Part shown: in pieces, positions 1 to 6,319 of the stretch
Layout of the letters: the number at the start of each line of letters is the position of its first letter
Numbering within the stretch: position 1 is the stretch's first letter
NCBI GenBank assembly: GCA_015264885.1
Contig: JABZYY010000046.1
Location: 1-8,775 of the forward strand
Direction of reading: 5' to 3'
Origin: Streptococcus sp.
Lineage (GTDB): Bacteria > Bacillota > Bacilli > Lactobacillales > Aerococcaceae
DNA length: 8,775 nt
The notes under the pieces: model-generated
Told to the model about the DNA's origin: nothing
What the model saw: the letters and a program-made list of their open reading frames with translations, nothing else
The model's database searches: none
Position numbers and translations under genes: made by a program

Positions 1-66
1 GTGTTAAAGTCAATTCATTTAAAGAATTTTTTTCAAAAAAACAAAAGGCTTTCAACAGCTAAATAA
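1..66 (+). CDS. possible 3' end of a convergent gene, entering from the left edge
   Basis: Two plus-strand frames are open from the window edge. One starts at base 1, ends at TAA 64-66 and reads ...NFFQKNKRLSTAK. The other starts at base 3, ends at TAA 60-62 and reads ...NSFKEFFSKKQKAFNS. Either lysine-rich tail could be a natural C-terminus, and both stop just before the perfect hairpin at 66-101, which could serve as a shared bidirectional terminator. At this length an open frame is weak evidence in AT-rich DNA. I cannot name a family or decide between the two frames. The stretch could equally be intergenic. Confidence 0.25.
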   Translation: MLKSIHLKNFFQKNKRLSTAK

Positions 67-101
67 AAACATCGATTAGCCATACGACTAATCGATGTTT
101 T
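62..101 (-). terminator. rho-independent terminator of the LPNTG surface-protein gene, probably bidirectional
   Basis: A perfect 14-bp stem (66-79 with 88-101) encloses an 8-base loop. On the minus strand it is followed by a T-rich run (TTTTTATTT) made by the A-rich bases 61-69. It starts 11 bases after the stop codon at 112-114. Unlike the other three terminators in the window, this stem has no G-U pair, so it folds equally well from either strand. That suits a position between convergent genes. Confidence 0.9.
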
Positions 102-111
102 CAAAATTATA

Positions 112-3100
112 TTATTCATTTTCTTGTTTGTTTGTAAAAACAAAACCTAAAGCAATCATTACTAGTAAAGTTGCAATAAACATTGTACTTACAAGTGATG
201 ATGTACCAGTATTTGGTAAATCTTTTTGAGGTTTAGAAGGTTCAGGGGTTGGTACAACAAGCGATGATGTACCAGTATTTGGTAAATCTTTTTGAGGTTT
301 AGAAGGTTCAGGGGTTGGTACAACAGGTGCGGTATACTTGTTTTTAAATGTTGTATCTGCATCATAAGTTACTGTAGCAACATACGCTTTATCTTCTTGT
401 TTCACTTCAATTGATACCTTTTTAACGCTATTATCGTAAGTGATTTGCGCATCATCACCACTAACCTCTACTACTGAATAATTGTAAGTTCCAGCCTTTT
501 CGAATGCCACATCTTTAAAGGTAATGCTTCCATCAGCAGCATTCTTGGCCGTTTGAATAACATTTCCATTTTCATCTAATAGATTAAATGTGAATTCTCC
601 CTCTACTAAATCACGACCTTCTAATTCTTTTTTAAACGTTAGGTCTTGCTTAATGGCTGAAAGAATACGGTTAGTAATAACTGAGTTTGTCCCTTTCGTT
701 ACCACTTCATGAGTATAACCTTCTGGAACATCTAATTCTTCGACTGTGTACTCATAAGCTACTCCATTACTAGATGCCGGTAAATCAGTGAAAGTATGTT
801 CCCAATGGTTCTCCTCTGACAATTCAATGGCTTCACCATAGTTTTCACCATTTTGTTTCAATTGAACTTTAATAGCTTTACGTAAGCCAAGTTTATTGTC
901 ATTATCTTCCCATCCTTTTTTAACAGTATGCGTTGTCGTTTTACGTGTATTTGTGATTGTAAATCCTTCTTTTTGAGATCCTTCTCCGGTAATGACTGTC
1001 TCATAATCTTTACCATAGTTTTCCTCAATGACTTCTTTCACTTGGTAATCAGTCACAGTTGGATCTAATGTCTTACCATCAATTGTTAGTTTAAAGATAC
1101 CTTTCCAGTCGTTGGCATTATTTAAGACTATTGTTGCTAAAACAACATCTGGATTACTCTTACTGCTTAATTCCACTTTAATACTTGAAATAGAAGCATC
1201 TTTTTCCCCACTCCAAACCTTAGCAACTGGAATGTATTGTGGCAATTGGTTTGAAACGGTATTTGTTTCACCAAAAACAGATGGATTTTCAGCATTGCGG
1301 TTTGTATAGAAAACATTCGTTGCTGTTAGTGTATCTGTTGCACCATCTGTGTATTCTGGAGTTTTCATTTCCACTACGAAGTTCACAACTTCTCCTGGAA
1401 CAATCTTTTCACCTTTATTCAATACAACCTTGATGGCTGTTACTTTTGTAAAATCAGCAATTTGATCTGCTGTGACCCAGCCACTCGCCTGCGTTGCATC
1501 ATATGGAGAATTTGGCAAGCTTGTTGACGTATGATAATAAACGGTATATTTACTTTCAACGTTTAAAGCTTTTGTGAGAACCGGAGTGAATCCAGAACCA
1601 TTTTGATCTCCTGCGTATGGAAGACGATCATACAACGTAAATGTTTCGATATCGTACGTACTATAGTTTTTCGTTTGCAACTGATATTTATACTCTTGAC
1701 CATAGTTCTGTTGAACCATGTTTTGAGTCCAACTTCCATCTTTTGTCGAAATAAATTTCTCAGAACGAATTTCAGTCGGTAAGTTTACAATCGTAGAAGA
1801 TTTTGCTGCTACGATTCTATCTGGAACTTTTCCATCTGGCGTCTTAATCTTAAACACATTGTCTAACATTGTTTGTGACGTTACATTACTTGCTAAAGGA
1901 GAAAACTCTTTTGCAACTAAGAACACATGATTATCTGTATTTTTCTTATAATCATCCGCCGTTTGAACTGCTGTTGGCATTGCCTCTTTCGTAATTGTTG
2001 CTGAAACAATTGCTGTAAAGTCACGACCAATCGTTTGGTCATTGTAGAAATCAAGATCTTTTAACTCAAATATTACCGCTTGACGACCGCTTCCATTGTA
2101 ATTTTCAACGACTCTTGGTTCACCCTTCACCATGTTTCTATGCTCTTTTTTATCAATATAGTACCCTTCATAAGTGATTCCCTCAGGTAAGACATCAATC
2201 ACTTGAGCTCCATTTACACGACGGTTGACTGATAAGTTACTAAAATCAGCAGTAACACTATATTCAACAACTTCTCCTAAATCACCTGTTGGATTTGAAC
2301 GAGTAATCTTAGAAATACGAATTTCTTCTTCTTTCACTTTTACATCTTCGTATGATTCACTCTTGTTTGTAGAGAATTTTCCGTCTTCCCCATAGCCATC
2401 CACTAAACCTTCTGCATGCATACTATTATTGTATCTAACAGGTTCTTTACGTTCAGTTTCGTCAAATGGATTTAATAATTTCGTTTGGATAAATGTAGAT
2501 GTAATTTCTCCTGCTTGAAGAACTTTCCCATCTTGAAGCTTTATTTTTATACTGTCATAAGTACGATTTACTTTTTGATAGGCGTCTTTCTTTAAAGTTC
2601 CTGCATAAATTTGTTTTGCTTGATTTGTGACTTTATTATAGGCATCTTCGTCTACAATCACAATTTGTTTACTACCTTTAGCAATACTTCCTAATTTCAC
2701 TTCGGTACCATCTGCTTTTACCCCATATACATCCATATCAAATGGTGCATTGGAAACAGGAGAACCGACTGAGTAGAAATACATTCTTTCATCTAAGTCT
2801 TCATCAACTAATGTTAATTTAGAAATTGTACTTGGAGAAGTATTCGTAAACCCAAGAATCCATGTCGCTACAGATGTATCTGGAGCACCAGCATCAACGT
2901 TTAAAGTTTGTTTATCGTTATTAGATTTACGGAAAGAAGAATCACTAATCAATTGTCCAATGAGTTTAAATTGAATATCATCGCTAACTGTTAATTTTGG
3001 TTCTGATTCTCCGTGTTGAATAAACGTCAATTCTGTTTTTGCGTTATTAACAATGTTCGTTTTTGTTTTAGCATTTGGAAAACTTAAAACAAGTCTCTCC

Positions 3101-4128
3101 TCGCGTAAAGCAAGTTCCGCTTCACTATTTGTGTCATTTAGAGTGTCGCTACCAGTAATGGTTTTACTAACAGTACCATCTGCATTTAATGTCCATCCTG
3201 GATTTTTTGCAGGATCAAAGACAGCTGTTCCTGTAGTCCCGTCAGCTTTTTCATATGTTGGTAATGTGTCGGTAATTGTAATTGTTTTTGCAGCACGTGT
3301 CTGTGCTTTTCCATTTCCCCAGTTTTGAGTTTGTCCACCACCTAAAGTATTCGTTGATAAACTAAATTGGAAAGTAACATCTGAGGCTTTTGTAATTGCT
3401 TCCCCCGTTGCCTTCCCACCATAAATTTCACGGTTATCAATAGTATACGCTTGTGTAGTATTTGTGCCGTTATATTTAAACAATGACTGTTTATCGACTT
3501 TTACTTTATAAATTAATGAATCCGTTACTTCCTTTAATGTGTTTCCAGTACTATCTTTTAACACGATTTTCGGAGAGAATGTATAACCTTCTGGAGTTAC
3601 ACGGTCCTTGAATTTAAATGTAAAAGGAAAACTTGCTGTGGTTGTTTGCGTAATGTCTGACAAGTATACTTTTAATAGACCTGGTGTCGAATTATCTACG
3701 CTCATCACTGGTCCACCAGTCGCAACTGTAAATTTCTCGATATATTCTGTAGGATAGGTAAACTCAATATAGCCGCCAACAATAGATTCACTCACTAAAG
3801 AGCCGTCTAATTGAACATCCCCTTGACGATTTTTTGTTGTATATTGTTCGTCACTACCAGTTGAGTTTGTGGCAGTTACTTTTACTTGACCGATTTGTGC
3901 ATTTACCCCTAAAGCACCTGTAGCTGCGGCTTCGTTTGCTTCAGAAGTAGTATTTTCTGTACTCACCGTAGTTTCAACTGCTGGTGTTTCACTAGTTTCT
4001 GTATTACTTGTCTCTACTGTTGTAGGTTGACTAATCTCCTGCGCATAGGCAAAAGTTGGCGCTACTTGATTCGTTAATAATGTGAATATTAATAATGTAG
4101 TTGATAATTTATGAATAAACCTTTTCAT
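112..4128 (-). CDS. large LPXTG cell-wall-anchored surface protein with Cna_B and pilin-type isopeptide domains
   Basis: This 1338-residue protein is built for sortase anchoring to peptidoglycan. Residues 1-30 form a signal peptide (positive start, hydrophobic core, likely cleavage near AYA-QE). About 30-75 is a Thr/Ser/Glu-rich linker. About 76-960 is a long beta-rich region I cannot assign to a named family, presumably the exposed adhesive part. Two Cna_B repeats follow, with likely isopeptide triads K970/E1032/N1060 and K1071/E1130/N1153. A streptococcal-pilin (FctA-like) domain comes next, with Lys 1166 or 1167, E1221 and N1263. The tail is proline-rich with two LPNTG motifs (1282-1286 and 1304-1308), one hydrophobic segment and a charged end (NKQENE). 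The start is supported by AAGGAGAA at 4133-4140. No sortase or pilin partner lies nearby and I see no pilin-motif lysine, so it is probably a stand-alone adhesin anchored by the housekeeping sortase. Ligand unknown. Confidence 0.9.
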   Translation of the reverse strand: MKRFIHKLSTTLLIFTLLTNQVAPTFAYAQEISQPTTVETSNTETSETPAVETTVSTENTTSEANEAAATGALGVNAQIGQVKVTATNSTGSDEQYTTKNRQGDVQLDGSLVSESIVGGYIEFTYPTEYIEKFTVATGGPVMSVDNSTPGLLKVYLSDITQTTTASFPFTFKFKDRVTPEGYTFSPKIVLKDSTGNTLKEVTDSLIYKVKVDKQSLFKYNGTNTTQAYTIDNREIYGGKATGEAITKASDVTFQFSLSTNTLGGGQTQNWGNGKAQTRAAKTITITDTLPTYEKADGTTGTAVFDPAKNPGWTLNADGTVSKTITGSDTLNDTNSEAELALREERLVLSFPNAKTKTNIVNNAKTELTFIQHGESEPKLTVSDDIQFKLIGQLISDSSFRKSNNDKQTLNVDAGAPDTSVATWILGFTNTSPSTISKLTLVDEDLDERMYFYSVGSPVSNAPFDMDVYGVKADGTEVKLGSIAKGSKQIVIVDEDAYNKVTNQAKQIYAGTLKKDAYQKVNRTYDSIKIKLQDGKVLQAGEITSTFIQTKLLNPFDETERKEPVRYNNSMHAEGLVDGYGEDGKFSTNKSESYEDVKVKEEEIRISKITRSNPTGDLGEVVEYSVTADFSNLSVNRRVNGAQVIDVLPEGITYEGYYIDKKEHRNMVKGEPRVVENYNGSGRQAVIFELKDLDFYNDQTIGRDFTAIVSATITKEAMPTAVQTADDYKKNTDNHVFLVAKEFSPLASNVTSQTMLDNVFKIKTPDGKVPDRIVAAKSSTIVNLPTEIRSEKFISTKDGSWTQNMVQQNYGQEYKYQLQTKNYSTYDIETFTLYDRLPYAGDQNGSGFTPVLTKALNVESKYTVYYHTSTSLPNSPYDATQASGWVTADQIADFTKVTAIKVVLNKGEKIVPGEVVNFVVEMKTPEYTDGATDTLTATNVFYTNRNAENPSVFGETNTVSNQLPQYIPVAKVWSGEKDASISSIKVELSSKSNPDVVLATIVLNNANDWKGIFKLTIDGKTLDPTVTDYQVKEVIEENYGKDYETVITGEGSQKEGFTITNTRKTTTHTVKKGWEDNDNKLGLRKAIKVQLKQNGENYGEAIELSEENHWEHTFTDLPASSNGVAYEYTVEELDVPEGYTHEVVTKGTNSVITNRILSAIKQDLTFKKELEGRDLVEGEFTFNLLDENGNVIQTAKNAADGSITFKDVAFEKAGTYNYSVVEVSGDDAQITYDNSVKKVSIEVKQEDKAYVATVTYDADTTFKNKYTAPVVPTPEPSKPQKDLPNTGTSSLVVPTPEPSKPQKDLPNTGTSSLVSTMFIATLLVMIALGFVFTNKQENE
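194..325 (-). repeat. two tandem 66-bp copies encoding a duplicated LPNTG sorting-signal tail
   Basis: Copies at 194-259 and 260-325 differ at one base inside the unit (T196 versus C262, a silent change). The match extends a few bases beyond each unit, so 191-259 aligns with 257-325 with a single mismatch. Each copy encodes 22 residues: a proline-rich stretch (VVPTPEPSKPQKD), LPNTG and TSSL. Because 66 is a multiple of three, the frame is kept. Only the downstream LPNTG (DNA 205-219) is followed by the membrane segment a sortase substrate normally needs. Confidence 0.95.
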
Positions 4129-4177
4129 CTAGTTCTCCTTCTTTTTTAAAAATATTTTTCTATAAAAATTCATATAT

Positions 4178-4206
4178 ATTATACTGCATTAATGTGAGTT
4201 ATCCAA
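4178..4206 (-). promoter_or_regulatory. sigma-A-type promoter of the surface-protein gene
   Basis: On the minus strand, TTGGAT (4201-4206) and a consensus TATAAT (4178-4183) are separated by 17 bases. The -35 matches only three of six consensus bases. Transcription would start near 4170, giving a leader of roughly 40 bases that contains the AAGGAGAA ribosome binding site at 4133-4140. No operator-like repeat is evident around it. Confidence 0.65.
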
Positions 4207-4265
4207 GAGAGAATCAAGTCCAATTTTCTTCCTTTAAAAAGAATTATTTTTCACATTTGAAACCC

Positions 4266-4301
4266 AAATCAAGAAAAAAGAGCCGGATAAACCGACTCTT
4301 T
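4266..4301 (-). terminator. rho-independent terminator of the ytoI-nrnA cluster
   Basis: A 10-bp stem (4277-4286 with 4292-4301) and a 5-base loop sit just beyond the stop codon at 4307-4309. On the minus strand it is followed by a strong T tract (TTTTTTCTT). The stem contains one G-U pair when read as minus-strand RNA. The same pair is an A/C mismatch on the plus strand, so the hairpin favours minus-strand transcripts. Confidence 0.9.
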
Positions 4302-4306
4302 CCATA

Positions 4307-5269
4307 TTATTTACTTAAATACTCTTTTGAAGATGCATTCAATTCTTTTACGATTTCGTTTACTTCTTCAAGAGTTTGAACAATCGCACCTGATGCTAAT
4401 GGATGTCCTCCACCACCATGTTTTTGAGCAATCACATTCACGATTGGGCCTTTAGAACGAAGATTTACTCGGTAGCTTCCATCTGGTTGCTCAACAAATA
4501 ACGCCCAGCAATGAATGCCTTCAACCGTACTTGGAAGTGAAATAACACCATGTGTTTGATCTTCTTCAATTCCAAAGTGCTCTAAATCCTTTTGCGTTAA
4601 AATTGTAGCTGCAACGCCATTCTCAGAAATTTCCATGTTTTGGTAAATATAACCTGCTAAACGGCTTACTGAAACAGGATTTGTAATCATGTGGTAAGCA
4701 ATGCCTGAAATATCCACATCGAATTCTAATAGTTTAGAAACCATTGCAAATGTTACTGCAGTTGTTGCTGGATAAAGGAAGCGACCTGTATCCCCTACAA
4801 TACCTGCATATAATGCATTAGCTGCTTCTTTTGAGACGTTCCAAGTACTTTCTTCACCAAACGCAAAACGACATAAAATTTCGCTTGTACTACTTGAATT
4901 CGTATCTACAAATGAAATCGCACCATAAACATCTCTATCTGGATGGTGGTCGATTTTAATTACTTTCGATGAATCTACTTCAAATGGGCAGTCAATACGT
5001 GGTGTATTTGCACAGTCTAAAACAATAATCAGTGCAGCATCGAATTGTTCCTGTGTAATTACATCCATTTCTCCAATATAACTTAGTGAACTTGGCATTT
5101 CACCTAATAAATACACTGTTTTTTCTGGATAAGTAGCGAGAATAATTTCTCTTAACCCTACTTGTGAACCAATTGCATCTGGGTCCGGTGATTCATGACG
5201 CAAGATAACAATTGAATCTGCTTTTTTAATTTCTGCATCAATCTTTTTAAAAAACTCTGTATAATTCAT
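4307..5269 (-). CDS. nrnA: DHH/DHHA1 phosphoesterase, NrnA/Pde2 family (second tandem copy, canonical motifs)
   Basis: The family hydrolyses short oligoribonucleotides, pAp or pApA in the cytoplasm. Members act as nanoRNase/pAp phosphatase (B. subtilis NrnA) or as the second enzyme of c-di-AMP breakdown (pneumococcal Pde2). The 320-residue length is typical. Visible metal-site motifs are H25-x-x-P-D-P-D31-A-I-G-S-Q, D85 in LDCANTPR, D107-H108-H109, and D160 in GDTGRF. The C-terminal DHHA1 substrate domain carries GGGGH (285-289) followed by PLASGA. All key positions look intact, so it should be active. It starts 85 bases after its paralogue ends, with AAAGGA at 5281-5286, and has a promoter of its own in that gap. 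It aligns to the paralogue without a gap, about 54% identical by hand count. Whether its main substrate is nanoRNA, pAp or pApA cannot be decided from sequence. Confidence 0.9.
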   Translation of the reverse strand: MNYTEFFKKIDAEIKKADSIVILRHESPDPDAIGSQVGLREIILATYPEKTVYLLGEMPSSLSYIGEMDVITQEQFDAALIIVLDCANTPRIDCPFEVDSSKVIKIDHHPDRDVYGAISFVDTNSSSTSEILCRFAFGEESTWNVSKEAANALYAGIVGDTGRFLYPATTAVTFAMVSKLLEFDVDISGIAYHMITNPVSVSRLAGYIYQNMEISENGVAATILTQKDLEHFGIEEDQTHGVISLPSTVEGIHCWALFVEQPDGSYRVNLRSKGPIVNVIAQKHGGGGHPLASGAIVQTLEEVNEIVKELNASSKEYLSK

Positions 5270-5288
5270 TATTTAATATTTCCTTTCA

Positions 5289-5323
5289 TCCAATGATTGG
5301 ACTGATTTTTATTGTAAATACAA
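5289..5323. repeat. two short inverted repeats in the leader of the second phosphoesterase gene
   Basis: TCCAAT-G-ATTGGA (5289-5301) and TTGTA-AA-TACAA (5312-5323) lie between the -10 box at 5330-5335 and the ribosome binding site at 5281-5286. Their loops are too small for stable RNA hairpins, so if they have a role they would be DNA sites for a dimeric regulator. Short palindromes are common by chance in AT-rich DNA, so this is tentative. Confidence 0.3.
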
Positions 5324-5329
5324 CATCTT

Positions 5330-5358
5330 ATAATACTCTTATTTGGGCGTAATTTCAA
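5330..5358 (-). promoter_or_regulatory. internal sigma-A-type promoter for the second DHH phosphoesterase
   Basis: On the minus strand, TTGAAA (5353-5358) and TATTAT (5330-5335) are spaced by exactly 17 bases. Each hexamer matches five of six consensus bases. The -35 overlaps the TGA stop of the upstream paralogue (5355-5357). No terminator lies in the 5270-5354 gap, so the second copy could be read both from this promoter and by read-through from ytoI. Confidence 0.6.
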
Positions 5359-6317
5359 TTTTTCTTAAAGGCTTTCACTGCCTCTTTTAACTCAGCATCC
5401 ACTTCTAAAATTTGACTCCTCGTAACAGAAGGAATGCCACACGCTAGCGTATGTCCTCCACCGCCAAAAGCTTGTGCAATATGATTCACGGTTGGCCCTT
5501 TTGAACGCAAATGAACTCTAAAGGTGCCATCCTCTTGTTCCACATACATACTCCACGCCAGAATCCCTTCAACCGTTCCAGGAACTGAAACTACAAGTGA
5601 AGCTAATTGGTCAGTAGCTTGGAAACGTTCAAGCACTTCTTTTGTTAAAACAACACTCGCCATCCCTTCAGGAGATACTTCTAAATGCTCGTAAATATAC
5701 CCTGTCATTCGATTCACGTTCAGCGGTTTTGTAATCATTTTATCGGCAATTCCAGCCAAATCTACATCGTGTTGTATCAATTTTGATACAAGTGCAAAAG
5801 TTTTTGAAGTGGTTGACGGATATAAGAATCGACCAGTATCCCCGATGATTCCTGCGTAAATCACGTTAGCTGCTGCCTTATTCATTTGAAACGGAGTCAT
5901 ATCATCAAAAGCAAACTCAGCCATGATTTCACTAGCACTCGCGGCTGTTGTATCCACATAACAAATCTTTCCGTACGGTGTTACATTCGGATGGTGATCG
6001 ATCTTAATTACCTCTTCGACATTTACAACAAAAGGACAATTGATAAGTCTCGGTGTAGAACAATCGACAACAATAACAAGCGAGTTATCGAGCACCTCTT
6101 GAGTGATTTCATCCATGTCACCGATATACTTCAAGTTTTCTGGCATATCTCCAATAACGTAAACAGATTTTTCTGGATAGGTTGCCTTAATAAGTTCTCT
6201 AAGACCTATTTGTGACCCTAAAGCATCTGGATCTGGCTTTCTATGTCTTAAAATAACGATTGAATCGGCTTTTTCAATCTCTGTGATGATTTCTTGTAAT
6301 AATTCTTTGTAATTCAT
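5355..6317 (-). CDS. nrnA: DHH/DHHA1 phosphoesterase, NrnA/Pde2 family (copy coupled to ytoI, diverged motifs)
   Basis: This is a 320-residue cytoplasmic paralogue of the gene that follows it. It keeps the metal-binding core: H25-x-x-P-D-P-D31-A-L-G-S-Q, D85, D107-H108-H109, D160 in GDTGRF, and GGGGH at 285-289. Two motifs depart from the other copy and from the family pattern as I know it. The stretch after D85 reads CSTPRLIN instead of CANTPRID, so residues 88 and 91 are Thr and Leu, not Asn and Arg. The DHHA1 signature reads TLACGI in place of PLASGA. It is therefore probably catalytic but perhaps with altered substrate preference. Its start lies 2 bases after the ytoI stop, and its ribosome binding site (GGAAAG, 6327-6332) lies inside the end of ytoI, which implies translational coupling. 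The ytoI/nrnA neighbourhood is also known from Bacillus. Confidence 0.88.
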   Translation of the reverse strand: MNYKELLQEIITEIEKADSIVILRHRKPDPDALGSQIGLRELIKATYPEKSVYVIGDMPENLKYIGDMDEITQEVLDNSLVIVVDCSTPRLINCPFVVNVEEVIKIDHHPNVTPYGKICYVDTTAASASEIMAEFAFDDMTPFQMNKAAANVIYAGIIGDTGRFLYPSTTSKTFALVSKLIQHDVDLAGIADKMITKPLNVNRMTGYIYEHLEVSPEGMASVVLTKEVLERFQATDQLASLVVSVPGTVEGILAWSMYVEQEDGTFRVHLRSKGPTVNHIAQAFGGGGHTLACGIPSVTRSQILEVDAELKEAVKAFKKN

Positions 6318-6319
6318 TC

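Noticed and set aside
194..325. The tandem repeat as part of a mobile element or CRISPR array
   Set aside because: There are only two directly abutting, in-frame copies inside a gene with no spacers, inverted ends or transposase nearby. A simple tandem duplication explains it.
1112..1433. Overlapping plus-strand open frames of 64-65 codons
   Set aside because: They lie antisense inside the surface-protein gene, overlap each other, and have no convincing ribosome binding site or family resemblance.
3053..3328. Plus-strand open frame of 91 codons with a hydrophobic look
   Set aside because: It is antisense to a well-supported coding region. Its composition reflects the complement of Thr/Lys/Asn-rich codons, not a real membrane protein.
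112..4128. Surface protein as the major subunit of a sortase-assembled pilus
   Set aside because: There is no pilin-motif lysine of the YPK type that I can see, no class C sortase gene and no ancillary pilin next to it. The gene has its own promoter and terminator. An FctA-like domain alone is not enough.
4194..4379. Plus-strand open frame of 61 codons crossing an intergenic region
   Set aside because: It runs through the promoter of the surface-protein gene, the terminator hairpin at 4277-4301 and the 3' end of the phosphoesterase gene, with no clear ribosome binding site.
5886..6215. Plus-strand open frame of 109 codons
   Set aside because: It is fully antisense to the DHH phosphoesterase, covering its conserved metal-site motifs, so it is a by-product of that gene's codons.
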